Shown piece by piece: positions 1 to 11,450 of a stretch of 64,000 nucleotides of DNA; the stretch's first letter is position 1; each line of letters starts with the position of its first letter. The stretch lies in contig LNAC01000109.1 in the NCBI GenBank assembly GCA_002007465.1, positions 1,213,144-1,277,143 on the forward strand, written 5' to 3'. The notes under the pieces were generated by a model. It was not told the DNA's origin, searched no databases, and saw nothing but the letters and a program-made list of their open reading frames with translations. Origin of the DNA: Ailurus styani. Its lineage: Eukaryota; Chordata; Mammalia; Carnivora; Ailuridae. The position numbers and the translations under genes are program-made.

Positions 1-489
1 GGTGGGCGGGCGGGGGCACGGGGAGGGGCATCTTCAGAAAAACAGCGAGCTTCCAATGGGACCTCACTACCCTCCGGTAGCCCCGGAAGGGGAATTCTGG
101 ACATTGATAAGCAGTGACCTGGAAACTTGGATCCTTAAAATAAAGAGAGAATACAAAGTGTTCGAGCAAGGCATCAAACCCTTGGGACCACCTTTGGGGA
201 AAGAGGGGTTCCTGGACGGGAGCCTCCCTCCTGGGGCGGGGATTCACTGGCCAGGGAGAAGTACTTGGAGGGGCAAAACTGAGCATGGCCAGGGGCCGGG
301 ATTTGAACTCAACAGCTTGTATTCAAACCTCCTGCCAGGGGGAGAAAAAAAAAAGAAGGAAGAAAAAAAATACACGGATGTTTACCTCTAAACGTAATGT
401 GTGTTTGTTGGAGTCGGAAACTTTCTCAACAAGTGAATTTTATTATTGTGTTAGAACGTGAAAGTTACCAATCTCTATCTCATATGTTC
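1..489. other. Unassigned sequence at the window edge
   Basis: I recognise no repeat or gene here. A purine-rich A/G tract lies at about 341-372. The frame open from position 2 reads into this low-complexity tract and has no recognisable domain. Confidence 0.5.
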
Positions 490-690
490 GTCTTTCTAGA
501 TTCACTCATTTGTTCACTTAATGCATATTTTATAAAGCCAGCACTGGTATCGGTGCAAAGAATCCAAAACAGACAAAAATCCCTGCCTTCGTGGAGTTTG
601 CTTTCTGGTAGGAGTCTATTTTATGACTACATAAAATACATAAATAGTGTGGAAGATGTTAAAGTAAACAATTATTGTGAAGAAAGATGA
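490..690 (+). repeat. L2 LINE relic
   Basis: The stretch follows the order of the L2 3' region: a 'TTCACTTAATGCATATTT' head (degenerate 'ttcaacaaatatttat'), then 'AAAACAGACAAAAATCCCTG' and 'TCGTGGAGTTTGCTTTCTGG', close to the familiar L2 text. It is strongly diverged and has no coding capacity. Confidence 0.6.
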
Positions 691-691
691 T

Positions 692-772
692 AAGGAAGGG
701 AGGGAGGGAGGAAGGAAGGAAGGAAGGAAGGAAGGATGACAGAGAGGAAAGGAAGGATGACAGAGAGGAATG
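692..772. repeat. GGAA/GGGA microsatellite with a short minisatellite end
   Basis: Runs of GGAA and GGGA occupy about 692-735. They are followed by two copies of a unit of about 20 bp, 'GAAGGATGACAGAGAGGAA', at 731-749 and 752-770. The tract is purine-only on this strand. Confidence 0.9.
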
Positions 773-2247
773 GGGCAGACACACAAAGATGAGCAAAAAT
801 TAAGGGAATCACCTCAAACCTGATAGATGGAGAAAGAACCTCAGTCCCTGGCTCCCCAGATCTGTTCTGATGCAGGGCCACCCTGTCGCACAACTCCAGA
901 GGTCACCATGCACATCATAGTCCATGCAATTGATGCCTCTGGAGTTGCACAGTGCACAGCTTGTTCAACTGAACATGGCAGTCCTGTCCCTGGTTCTATT
1001 TTATTTCTGTAGCAGATGACAATGGCATTGTCTGCTGTATCTTCATGATAATCCTTTTCCTTGACTTAGTACAACAGGTTTCTGGGTTTTTTCCAAAGAC
1101 TTTTGCCCAAAAACAGAGGCTCAGGTGGTAAAGACTGCATGTTGGTCCCCACTCGCTTGATTGACTAACTCTAAGACCATCAGCATCTCTGTATTATACA
1201 TTTATAGGGAGCATTGTTCATCTAGGGACACTGGACCTATCTGTCTGAGGACCCAAAAAACAAGTGCCCATTATATGTTATTGCTGGGGGAACTGGCCGT
1301 CCTCTTCTTTGATGGAATTCACATTTATGGCTTCTTCCGTATGTTTGCAGTGTTCGTGCTTTCTAGACCCGCGAAAGACAGTACCCTAAGACTCTCTTCT
1401 AGACAACTGGGAAACTAGTTCAGTAGGGGACTGAGCTGCCCCTGGGGCCAGGGATTTTCATTCAGTGCTGAGTAGCTGGTGGGTCCCATACCTGGGATTA
1501 TCTAAATCCGGCATAAACTGCACTTCCCTTTGAAGTAGACCCATCTGCATACATCTCGTCATCTTTTCTCTGTTGCCTAAAATCTCTGCCTGGGGGACAT
1601 GTAAAAGAAAACCTATTGCCAGCCTGTGAGCTCCAGTGAACATCTAAGCAGAGAGAGGTCCCGTTGGTCAAGGATATTTGAAAATCATTTCCCTCTGCCC
1701 ATCTTCTTCCCTCTCCAACTGTCTAGAGTCTGGGGTCCCCCACATTTATCCCATTTATCCATTTATCCATGTGGCAGTTCCTAAAAGGAATGCTTTAATG
1801 GTGATCTTCGATTTATTCACATTTCACGTACCATCTACATTTTGAATAAAGTATATTCCCCCGAAGAAATTCCTCCATTTACTCTAAGCACATTGGAAAG
1901 CTCACTGTTTGCATGCTCGTTGGTTTCCTGACTATTTAGAGTGTCTTCCCCCTCTCCAGGCTGCCACGAATACACCAAGTAATTTAATGCTGTTTTTAAT
2001 AAATGGAAAGATCAGAGCGCAATTCAAATACTGTGGCATTAGGCATTTGTGTGATGGAGGTAACATTTTCCGCAACAAGATACATCTCTCTTTCCTACGG
2101 TCATTATTAAAACCAGAAATTGAGTTATACGTTGCTGGAATCAAACAGCAGCATAGACATTACAGATCCTAAAAACAAAAGAAACAGTGCCTGCCCTCAG
2201 AGGCAACGTGAGTGTTACCTGGCATCCGGGTTCTGTGAAGTCTAGAG
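773..2247. other. No gene or assignable repeat, apart from a short inverted repeat
   Basis: The only structure I can point to is a perfect 12-bp inverted repeat, CAACTCCAGAGG at 891-902 against CCTCTGGAGTTG at 936-947. A short 'CCATTTATC' direct repetition lies near 1749-1770. Open frames here are short and unrecognisable. Confidence 0.5.
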
Positions 2248-2430
2248 CAGTGGTTGGCAGAGTGGTCGCAGACCAGCCACAGCAGTGTCGCCCAGGAACT
2301 TGTGGTAAGTGAACATTCTCGAACCCCACTCCACCCCTATAGAAACAACGGGATCTGTGTTTCCACCAGCCCTCCAAGAGAGGCCGATGGATGCTCACTT
2401 TCAAGAACCAAAGGGTTCTAGATATTGGAA
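2248..2430. mobile_element. MER5A-like non-autonomous DNA transposon relic
   Basis: It starts with 'CAGTGGTTGGCAGAGTGGTC' (degenerate MER5A terminal repeat), then 'GACCAGCCACAGCAGTGTC', 'GGAACTTGTGG', 'GGATCTGTGTTTCCACC' and 'AGCCCTCCAAGAGAGGCCGATG', in the order of the short hAT-Charlie family MER5A. Length of about 180 bp fits a nearly full copy. It has no coding capacity. Confidence 0.65.
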
Positions 2431-2604
2431 CTCTAATAAGAGGCAGTAAGTTATTGTTTAAGGGAGGCACATCAAGTTGGGATTTTCAAAAAATGTAGTC
2501 ACAGTCTCTAAAGAGAAGACACCCCCAAGCAGGGGTACCTGATAGCAGGAAAATCCTAACCACATTGGGTTTGGAAGCTTCTTTTATTTAAAAAACATTG
2601 GTGA

Positions 2605-2900
2605 AGTCCCTGCACTGTGCCAGGAAGTGGGGACTGGGGGCAAGTAAGCAGCAGTCTCTGCCTACTAGGGCATCTAGCTTTGTAGGAGAGAGCCAGAGAA
2701 TCCTGGGAATAGTTAGATGTCCTATGTGTTAACTCAGAGATGTGGGCTGACTATGGAAATGAACAAGGAGGGAAGCTTCACCCCAGCTGGGACAATAAAA
2801 GAGGTCTCCACAGGGGAGGAAACTCTTGAACTCAGCCTTGAAAGAGCAGAAGGAGCTGTTAAGGAAATCATGACAATTACCTGTTGAGCAAGAACTACAT
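2605..2900 (+). repeat. L2 LINE relic
   Basis: 'CTGCACTGTGCCAGGAAGTG', 'GGGGACTGGGGGCAAGTAAG' and later 'TTGAACTCAGCCTTGAAAG' match the L2 3' end order (size-of-repository phrase, then 'ctgagccttgaaggatgag'). Diverged and non-coding. Confidence 0.55.
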
Positions 2901-3334
2901 GTGAAAAAGCATCTGAGGGGCCCAGGAGGCCCTGAGAAGTATGTGGTGGGTTTGGTCGCTTTAGAACCATGTTCTAGGTCCACCGAAGGGTACCACTATA
3001 TGTGCAAGAGCTGTGCCAGGGAGCTCAGAATCACATCCCAGAACCAGTATTCAGACAGACTGTAGACCTTCTTCCCAGGAAAGATTCTAAAGAATCACCT
3101 GCTCATCAGACTCTTGCACTTTCTTTCATAATATCCTGGCTAGTCTCAAGCCAGCCCCTGGCACTTCTGCATTCCGAAGGCCAGATGTGTGCTGAGCAAA
3201 GCCCCTCACAGTGGGAGACAAGGGGCACTATCATGAGGGAAAGAATGAAAATCAGGGACAAGAGGGTCGACATCCTGTACTGGTCAGGAAGCGTTCCTAG
3301 CACACCCACCAAATGGCCATCCGGCTCCACGTTC
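2901..3334. other. No assignable feature
   Basis: Unique-looking sequence. The 117-codon frame at 3002-3355 runs into the MIR and has no domain I recognise. Confidence 0.45.
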
Positions 3335-3490
3335 TGGCTGAGACATTTGGGGTAAGTTATGTAATCTCTCTCTGCCTCACTTTCTTTGTCTGTAAAATAG
3401 GCACAGTAAGCTCTAATTTATTGGGTCATTATGAAAAATAAAATATTTACTATGGAGAAATAAGACAGTGCCTGCAAATAGTAAACATTA
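3335..3490 (+). repeat. MIR SINE relic
   Basis: 'GGTAAGTTATGTAATCTCTC', 'CTGCCTCACTTTCTTTGTCT' and 'GTAAAATAGGCACAGTAAG' reproduce the MIR core ('cctcagtttcctcatctgtaaaatggg'). The end 'ACAGTGCCTGCAAATAGTAA' matches the MIR 3' part. Confidence 0.8.
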
Positions 3491-3502
3491 TACATATATT
3501 GA

Positions 3503-3811
3503 CTATAATCACCAACATCAACAGCTTCACCATCATATTCATCAGCAACAGGAGCATCCCCATCACCACCATCGTCATCAACAGCACAACCATCATTACC
3601 ATCAACTTCATCACCACCATCATCACAACTATCACCATCACTGTATCATCACCACCATCATCACCACTATCATCATCACCACCACCATCACCACCATCAA
3701 CATCACACCATCATCACCACCATCATCACCACTATCATCATCACCACCATCATCACCACCATCACAACCACCATCCTCACCACCATCGTCACCAACGCCA
3801 TCATCATCCAG
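3503..3811. repeat. CAT/CAC trinucleotide microsatellite, about 310 bp, imperfect
   Basis: Interspersed ATC, ACC and CAC triplets run from about 3503 to 3811 with local perfect blocks. Because it is three-periodic it stays open in several frames and gives His/Ser/Thr-rich pseudo-translations on the + strand and Met/Val-rich ones on the - strand. These are artefacts of the repeat. It starts directly after a MIR tail, a common origin of such repeats. Confidence 0.95.
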
Positions 3812-4179
3812 TCTGCTTAATCCCAGAGCCTGATGATTGGACCTGGGAACACTAGGCTAATGGCATGACAATAGCTGATTGCAGTGAACTGACAGATATA
3901 AGAAATATATTTTCTTCACCTCAATCCAATCCCATTCCTCCTTGGAAGCTTGCTCCCTACAGCATCTCTACAAAGTGGTTCCATGTTAGAATTCCTCCCC
4001 TGGTGGGGAGCAGACTACCCTCCCAAGAAGCTCATCCAACTTCCAGATCCAGCAATTTGACTCTGGGGCTTTAATATTTTGACAATTCCAAGAACATCCA
4101 TGCTATCCTACTGTGGAATTACTTCTAGTGGTTAGAATAAATTGGAAAATAGGCCATCTCCATCTTTTTTATGTCAAAA
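3812..4179. other. No assignable feature
   Basis: AT-rich unique sequence. Nothing recognised. Confidence 0.4.
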
Positions 4180-4600
4180 CAACTTTCTTGCTACTCTTCC
4201 CATGGATAGGAGGAATCTAATCCTCTCCCTTTGAATCTGCCCTCAGCGACTTGCTTGATCAGTAAATATAGCAGAAGTGGCTTCTTCCCAGGTCTCTTCA
4301 AACACTCTTGGAACCCAGCCGTCACCTTGTGTGAAAGCACAAGAAGTCCCACAGAAATTCCCATGTGGAGAGGAACTGAGGCTCCAGCCAACAGCAGCAG
4401 CAGAACTCCAGCTGGCAGCCAACACCAGCTTGCCAGCCATGTGAGTGCACCATCTTGGAAGTGAATCCTCCAGCTGGTCCACCCAGTCCATCCACCCAGC
4501 TGATGCCATATGAAGCAGATGTAGCTGTCTCCATCAAGTCCTGCTCCCATTTCAAATCCATGAGCAAAGTAAATAATTATCACTGTCTGAAGCTTCTACA
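4180..4600 (+). mobile_element. MLT1-type MaLR solo LTR (ERVL-MaLR), decayed
   Basis: The order of landmarks is that of older MLT1 LTRs: 'TCCCTTTGAATCTGCCCTC', 'GACTTGCTTGATCAGTAAAT', 'CACTCTTGGAACCCAGCCG', 'CATGTGGAGAGGAACTGAGG', 'AGCCAACACCAGCTTGCCAG', 'CCATGTGAGTGCACCATCTT' and 'TGAGCAAAGTAAATAATTAT' near the polyadenylation end. No internal retroviral sequence is attached, so it is a solo LTR. The final bases of the 3' end are unclear. Confidence 0.75.
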
Positions 4601-4825
4601 TTGGAGGTGATCTGTTAATCTGCAATAAAGAACCAAAATATCCTGAAATCACTGAAACATCTCATCCCTTAGCTGAGAAGCACCCTTCAGCTCCTCCAAA
4701 ACAAAGTATGGAAGGGAACCGCTGATAGCCGATCTGAGTTGGAGCTGGAAATTCATATAATCCTAGCGTTGGTTAGAAGATTCTTCTTTGTGTTGGAGGC
4801 ACAACTTTGCTCTCTTTGCCTTTAT
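4601..4825. other. Spacer between repeats
   Basis: Short unique stretch; nothing recognised. Confidence 0.4.
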
Positions 4826-5570
4826 TCAGCCATTCAACAAACACTTATAAGCGCCCACCACATGCCATGCTGGGGACTGTGGAAGACAAAAATGAACCCA
4901 CCATCATCTCAAGGAGTTTATACTCTAACGGAGGAGATCTGAACCCTCCCACACAAGGCGATGTGTTAAACTGGAAGAGAAGAGTTATGAAATTCTAAAA
5001 AAAACTCAGAGAAGGGAAAACTCTGTGCTCCCTACTGGGAGATGACAGTGAACTCACTCCACAGGGATGAAAAGATGGATTTCCAAAATAGAGAAGGGGA
5101 GGAAGGGGAGGGCATAGAGGGAATGGACATCCACCAAAGAAAAGATTTGGCACCTTTAGGGATTGGTCAGGAGGTTGAGGGTGGAGGGAGCAAAGGGAGG
5201 GAAGTAAAGCATGGAGAGACGAGGCTGTGCAATTAAGGTGGGGTCAGTTCAAGAAAGGCTTTGTAAACTCAGAGTCTGGATTTTACCTCGAACACCATAA
5301 AGAGCTAAGGAGGGGATTTAGGCAAGGGCACAGCAGAAGCAGATTTGCATCTCTAAAAGAACAGTCTGACTGTAGTCATAGAGTCAAATTGAAAGGAGGG
5401 CAAGGTAGGAATCTTTTAATTAGCCTGGTCAGGAGATGAGGGGGTCCTGAAATAGGGCAATGGAGATGCAGAAGACATTTATTCAGAAAATTTACAAGTT
5501 CTAGTTGGAGATCCAATGAGTGGGGCAGAAAATTAGTCAAGGGTGGTTCCAGATTTCTGGCTTGGGGAAG
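4826..5570 (+). repeat. Long L2 LINE 3' relic
   Basis: 'CAGCCATTCAACAAACACTT' and 'GCCATGCTGGGGACTGTGG' open the element. 'TTTGTAAACTCAGAGTCTGG', 'GATTTTACCTCGAACACCAT' and 'AAAAGAACAGTCTGACTG' match the downstream L2 text ('ccttgtaggccatggtaaggactttggattttac' and 'ggatcactctggctg'). At about 745 bp it is the longest L2 piece in the window. No intact reverse transcriptase frame remains. Confidence 0.65.
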
Positions 5571-5879
5571 TGCTATTCAACCAACCAACAATGACAACAG
5601 GCACAGACATGAGGGTGGGCAGACAGAAATCCCCTTTGGTCCTTTTGGGACAGCTCTGACCTGGCCACTGGGACATCCAAAACCCTGATTCCATTTCAAC
5701 CATTCAAACACAGTCATAACATCTCAAGCTTCTTGTGGGAGTATTTGCTCAGGCCTCCTTTTTCCCGTGGTCTTGTTTCTTCATTCCCAATAGGATCAGA
5801 ACACATATCTGACTAATGGGGAACGTCTGTTCTCCTAGCCCCATGCCAAGAAAAGACAGACCCTGTTAAGGTTTTTAAT
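5571..5879. other. No assignable feature
   Basis: Unique sequence with nothing recognised. Confidence 0.4.
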
Positions 5880-6400
5880 ATCTTTCTAAACGTCTTTTTT
5901 AAAGATTACAGCATCAGCATATGGTGTTGAAAATATTTGAACATACATAAAAGTACCAAGAAGTATACAAAAATCACCCATAATCCCACTCCTCAGAGAG
6001 ATTATTACTGTTTGGGGATATTCTCTTTCAATGTTTTTTCCGTTCATACATATTTGCTTCATCTGATTAATATTGTAGTACAAGCATTTTCCTGGGTCTC
6101 TCGTATTTCCTGGTAAATATGCCTTTTAAATGGTTGAACAGAGTCCAACAGGGATGGACCTAAATTAAGTTAATCCCTATAATTGGACATTTAAGCTGTT
6201 CTCATCACGTGCGTGCATGTTATGTTTTGTATTTTGTTTTTATTTTTGCTGTTATAAAAACCTTATGTCAAGCATGTTTGTGGATAAATCTTGGGTGTTC
6301 TTTTCTAATTACTTCTCTAAGACAAATTACTGGTCCGAGGATTAAAAGATTTGTGTGTGTTGAAGTTTTGTCGGTCCTTGTGACAAAGTTCCTCCCGAAA
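5880..6400. repeat. Ancient LINE-like relic
   Basis: 'AATTGGACATTTAAGCTGTT' followed by 'GCTGTTATAAAAACCTTATG' resembles the common mammalian LINE phrase 'ttgatggacatttaggttgttt...ctattataaacaatgctg'. The upstream 'AAAAGTACCAAGAAGTATAC' is compatible with the same element. Family not resolved. Confidence 0.45.
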
Positions 6401-8189
6401 TATCAAAGGTTGGTTTTGTTGGGTTCCCTTGCGTTCTGGCCCTCCCCAGTCAACTGTGGGGGGAAAGACGTGGTCACACTTTTTGGAAATTGAAGTTTCT
6501 GGAAAACATTCACTGACTCTTTCTTGGTGGAAATTTAAACTCTTTCCTCCCTCCCCACCCCTCCTGGGATGGCCCTACCGCATGATTTACAACCAGCTTG
6601 AGCCAGCTCGGTTGCCACTACACTGTCATCACAAGCTGTCCACCAAATGGAACAAAACTCCAAGGTCATCCAGCCTCTGAGCAAACACCAGGGAACAGTG
6701 GCCGTCTTTTCTGCTTCCAAAGGGACATGCTGCTTTAATAACACCCGAGAATGCTTTTGTGAAGTCCTTCTGCTCCCCAGAACTTTCCTGTCAGGCCCGG
6801 GAACTGGACAGCTTCTTCTCTAGGCCTGTCTTTCCTGAAATGTAATGGCCAGCTAGCCAAGTCCCTGGCTACCTCCACTGCTAGGCCCCCAAGCCCTGTG
6901 CAAAGACCCTGGGGCATGCTAATAGACTGGTGTCCAAGGAGCACGAACAGTATGCCCTGACCCAGACTTGGACTCTTCATCCAAGGCCTGGATGAGCTTC
7001 AGCTGGCTGTGTGCAAATCACTCCCTTTCATCCTTCCTGCAAGATACATGGAGCATCTCCTTGAAACCAGACTCATTGCTTAATAGGGGCAGTAGGATGA
7101 TTTTAATCTCAAGCAAGTGTGGATCACTGCAGAACAGTCGAGTAAAGACCAGGAGAGGAGCAGTCTTCTCTAGGCATGATCAGAATCCACGCCAGGGGCT
7201 CAGGCAGCAGGGGAAGGAGTTGAAATGGGGAGGGGTCACAGATCTTCTGGACAGGAGCATCCCCCTTTTTTAGAGGTAAGCCTAGAAGGCTGGCCGGTAG
7301 ACAACAGCACGCCTAAGTGGAAACTGGAAATGCATTAGGGCGGGGGAGGGAGGTCATGTGGCTGCATTCAGGACAAGAGCCCAAAGACAAGGGGATGTGC
7401 CTTCATCTCAGACTTCACTCCGAGCTGGACAGATATACTAGTGTTTCATTTTAGGAAGGTCTCTCAGAAGACATGCAGAAGACAAGATCTTGAAGCTGCA
7501 GGCTGTCATAAGGGTGCTACAATTGCCAACAAGAAATGCCGACAGCCATACAGGAGATGGACGAGGGGATGGAGGGAGAGACCTCAGGAGACATCAAGGC
7601 ACGGAACTGACAGAACTTGATGAATGTGGGACATTCAGGAGAGGATAGCTAATGGGCAATGATCTAATAGTACCTGCTGTCAAGGGAGTCTGCAGAGCAG
7701 GTTAAGTGACATGCCCACGGTGCTTAGAACAGTGTCAGCCTGTGTCAAACTCATTAAGGATTAGGTCCTAAAATAAGTATGATTCAAACAATACCATCTT
7801 TAGAAATCTCCAGGTCAAGGCCAAACACAGAGTCAGGAATCAACGCATAGATAGCAGGTCAAGGCAGAGAAAAGGATAGCGGTGCCCGAGACAAGCATGT
7901 GCAGAGACGGGGGGATGGGATGGAGATGCAGGGACACCGATGCTAAGGAGTTGCTTGGGAGGCATTCATGGGAAAGCCCAAGCAGAACCAAGAGAGAATG
8001 CATTTCAAAAATAGGAAAAGCATTTTGGGAGGGAGAAGTTACCCAGTGGGGCTGATCAATCAAATAAGACAAAAAGGGATTGAGGTTCATTGGATTTAGC
8101 CACAAGGAGGTCACAGGGCAGGATGTTTTCCATGGTGCAGGTGAAATTGCAGTGAATGGAAAGACCTAGAACCTGTGTGCATGAAAGAA
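6401..8189. other. No gene; at most weak L2-like fragments
   Basis: No repeat is clearly assignable. About 7550-7660 ('ACGGAACTGACAGAACTTGA', 'GAATGTGGGAC') resembles a downstream part of L2, but weakly. Open frames are all about 100 codons or shorter and unrecognisable. Confidence 0.4.
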
Positions 8190-9130
8190 GCTCATCTCCC
8201 CATTATATGTCAGGGAGACAAAGAGACACAACCTAAGTGCCCAACCATAGGGGATTAAGTATGTTATGGTATAACTCTACTGTGCTATTCTTCATAGCAT
8301 TATATAATAATCATTATAAAACATTGCTATCACTCAGTGGAGTTATAAAGTAGAGGTGAATTAACAGCAAGCAAAAGAAGCCAAAAGACACAGGTGTCAA
8401 AGTAACACGGAATACAGTTTTTTAAGGGCTTGTGAGGACACAAAGAAGAAAAACAGGAATGTGGAAAATGACTACTTCATGCCATAGCGTGAGAGATTTG
8501 TGGAGACCAGAGAGTTTGAGAAGAACAACAAAGATGACTCAGGGACTAGCAAATATAATGGAAACCAAGCAAGCGTAGAATATGATCCAAAGCATTATGT
8601 AGAATGCAGCTCTATGACTATATCAAGGGTAATGGGAAAACCTAGTAACTGCAAATCCTCACAAGGACTCTGTACTACAAATATGTGCGATTCTCCCCTT
8701 GCCAGAAAGTTCCGTGAGGACTGAAAGCCTCGCTCCCCTGTTCTCTTTGGGATTGCCAGCACCTAGCACACTGTCTTCCTCAAGAAGATGACGAGGAAAC
8801 ATGGAAGATTATGATGATGATATTAAGTGAAAAAAACCAAAGTACATAAATATAGCATCTAAATTAGAATTGTGACTATTTAAACATGTACACAGGGGGA
8901 AAGACATAAAAATTTTAAGAGTGTAAAAAAAAAAATTTTAAGAGTGTGTTAGGGTCTGGGATTGTGAATGTGGACTTTTCTTTATGTCTTTTGTTATTCT
9001 TTTCTTATTTTATTTTCTTATTATCTTATTTTCTTATTTCTTATTTTCTTATTATCTTCTTATTTTCTTATTTCTTTTCTTTATGTCCCTAATTTTCCAT
9101 CCTGAATTTATCTTACTTCTATAGTGTGAA
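8190..9130 (+). repeat. Probable old L1 (L1M) 3' relic with T-rich tract
   Basis: 'TGCCCAACCATAGGGGATTA' and 'TATGTTATGGTATAACTCTA' resemble the L1 phrase 'aataggggattggttaaataaattatggta'. After an unassigned interval, 'GATATTAAGTGAAAAAAACC' and 'GTCCCTAATTTTCCATCC' resemble the end of the same class. A TTATTTTC-type pyrimidine tract lies at about 8990-9090. Ends and subfamily are uncertain. Confidence 0.45.
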
Positions 9131-9284
9131 AACGTATGCCACAGACCAAGCTATGGCTGGTTGTCTCCCTTATCTTTTGTGTGGCTTTATTTTTAAAATT
9201 AGCTTCTCATCTGACTTTGCTCCCCTCAGAGAGCTGATAAAAATAGTCTGGGAGATGAGGTGCAGGGAATTTGGTACATGATAC

Positions 9285-9470
9285 CATGCTATGCCCTCCA
9301 GTCTTTGAATGAATGTTTTCAAAACATGTGATGTCCACTTGGTCACTAAACCCTCAAAATCACTGTGCAAGGTATGTATCATTCCCATTGTTTGGATAAG
9401 GAAACTGAAATCCAAGAGGTAACGTGTATTGTCTGAAGGCACACAGCCATTTCATGGCCAAGGTGGCACC
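9285..9470 (-). repeat. MIR SINE relic
   Basis: 'GGATAAGGAAACTGAAATCC' and 'AAGGCACACAGCCA' are the reverse complement of the MIR core. Confidence 0.7.
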
Positions 9471-9974
9471 AAGAGCTTTTTTCTGACATCAAGACTAGCG
9501 TTCCCCTCCCACAGCACATTCATCCCCGAGCAGGACGGAGCTCCAGGGATGTCCACAAGACCTGAGGCTCCAACTCGGTGTTGTTGGATACACAGCCCAG
9601 ATCTCACAGCAGTGACTGTAGAGCCTAAGATGGGCCAAAGTGAGAAATCACTTTCAGAATGAGGAGGCTGAGAATCTAAGGAAGAAGGGTTGGAGGGCTG
9701 TCAACTTCACAGCAGGACAGGGTTCCATCAGGTGTGTGGCTCCCACACTGACCCTGCTGTCCCCTCTGTATACTCTTGGATGGCCTCATTTCATAATAAC
9801 CACTCCTCTTTATTGCCTCCATGGGGTACTGACTGCACCATCCTGGACACTGCTCCCCCATCTTCATCTGGATGGAATGATTCATGTTGAGGCCTTATTG
9901 CATGAAAGCAGCTCCAAGGCCCTACTTTCCACATTTGCGTTATGCGTGGGGACTCCCAAAGACACCGTGTTAGC
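9471..9974. other. No assignable feature
   Basis: Several overlapping open frames on both strands of up to 119 codons, none with a recognised domain. Confidence 0.4.
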
Positions 9975-10265
9975 CTGAATCCCCACAAAAGCAGAGCCTG
10001 AGACAAGGAGTTGGATGCAGGGAGCTTACTCAGGAGGCAATCCCAAGAAGCAAGAAAAAAGCAGTGGGCAGATGGAGGAGAGAAGGAAGCACAAACTGAT
10101 AAAGGATAAGTTAGCAAGGTCACCATTATATAGAAGATAACAGTTAACATGTGCTCTGTTGTCTCTTAGAGAAGTCAGAGATGAAACGCAGCCAATATCA
10201 CACTTCCCTGCACAGCCGAAAACAGTGCACACTATCCAGACAGCCTGTTCAGACGCTGGATCTCT
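9975..10265. repeat. Unclassified dispersed repeat, copy 1
   Basis: The start 'AGCAGAGCCTGAGACAAGGA' is exactly repeated at 49474-49493. The later segment 10141-10226 (from CAGTTAACATGTGCTC to CGAAAACAGT) recurs in diverged form at 10751-10838. Two independent partners in the same window indicate a dispersed repeat, probably LTR or LINE derived, which I cannot name. Confidence 0.55.
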
Positions 10266-10399
10266 GAGAAACATCCAAAATGCCCTCAGCATTGTCCTTT
10301 AGAATGGGTCACAGCAACCTGATGCACACTGCTCTCAACAACACTCACCTCTGAGAAAAGTAGAAATCATACACACAGTGAGCATCAGATCTTAAACAG

Positions 10400-10520
10400 A
10401 GACAAGTTTTCGTAAGTTACAAATGAGGAAATTGAGGCCCTGGAGAGTCAAATGACTTGTCCAAGGTCATGGCGGGCGGGAAGCAATAGACTGGCATTTC
10501 CAATGGAAGTGTCTTGACTT
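10400..10520 (-). repeat. MIR SINE relic, partial
   Basis: 'ACAAATGAGGAAATTGAGGC' and 'GACTTGTCCAAGGTCATGG' are the reverse complement of the MIR core. Confidence 0.75.
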
Positions 10521-10740
10521 CTGGCTGGGGATCTTTCTCCACTGCAGTGCTACTCTGTGAAACAAAGACTCGGAAAGTGATGTGGTTCAGTCCCCAGAGG
10601 GCAAGCCAAGCGAGGCAACCCAACTCCAGATCTAGGGCCGACATTGCTTTGAAGTGAGGGTAACACCTCAGAAGAAAAGTCTGGCTGCTCAGAAGAGATC
10701 GTTCGGAATTTGGGGCCCTATTGTCGAATCTGCTGGCCTC

Positions 10741-10870
10741 TTAGCTCAACCAGTTACCATGTGCTCCGGCAGCCCCGAGAGAGCTCCAAGATGAAACACA
10801 GCCGGCCGCCACACTTCCCAGCACAGCTGAAAACAGTCTGCCGGGGCCTGTCTGGAGCAGATCAGTCTCA
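10741..10870. repeat. Unclassified dispersed repeat, copy 2 (diverged duplicate of 10141-10226)
   Basis: 10751-10838 aligns to 10141-10226 at roughly three quarters identity. Shared blocks are CAGTTA-CATGTGCTC, AGATGAAAC-CAGCC, CACACTTCCC and CAC-AGC-GAAAACAGT. Direct orientation, about 610 bp apart. Either two insertions of one repeat or an old tandem duplication. Confidence 0.6.
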
Positions 10871-11345
10871 CTGGAGTGAAAAATAGCAGATGTCGGAGTT
10901 CGCCAGCGGCCCCAGGAAACCCGAGCCCTGCTGCCCTCAGCTCGGCCCTCACAAATCATTCTTGTGCAAATCACTCACTCATGCAAAGCAGCCTCTTGGC
11001 TCCCGGCTTCCCTTTGGTCCCTGGGGTCTGTAGGTGGCTGCCAAACAGGTTTGCACAAGTTGGACAGGAACCCCAGCATCTCCTCAGGGCCTCCGGGAGG
11101 GTTGCTGGCTCCAAGTCAAAGACTCATAGGCTCCTAGGACAAGCCAAACTCGCCTGGACCCGCGGGGGCCCCTGGTCCAACTCCACCATCCCATAGATGA
11201 GGGGACTGAGGCCCCGGCTCAGCCAGTTGGCTCTAAGGCTTTGCCAATGACCCTCACCAAAGGCAGCCTGGAAAAAGCTTAGAGCTCAGTGAGGTTCGTG
11301 CCTCCTTTAAATTCCTTCTGTAACAGCCAGGTTTGAGTGGATAAA
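10871..11345. other. No gene; short MIR piece near the end
   Basis: 11190-11240 ('ATGAGGGGACTGAGGCC') is a small MIR core in minus orientation. The rest is GC-rich unique sequence. Confidence 0.45.
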
Positions 11346-11450
11346 AATGATGGATGAATGGATGGATGGATGGACGGACAGACAGACATAGACGGACAGA
11401 CAGAAAGGGAGAGAGAGACAGGGAGAGATGGACAGAAGGAAGGCAAGGAG
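11346..11450. repeat. GGAT / GACA / GAGA microsatellite
   Basis: Blocks of GGAT (about 11351-11376), GACA (11378-11402) and GA-rich sequence follow each other. Confidence 0.9.

Noticed and set aside
3468..3855. His/Ser/Thr-rich frames of 118-121 codons
   Set aside because: Translation of the CAT/CAC microsatellite.
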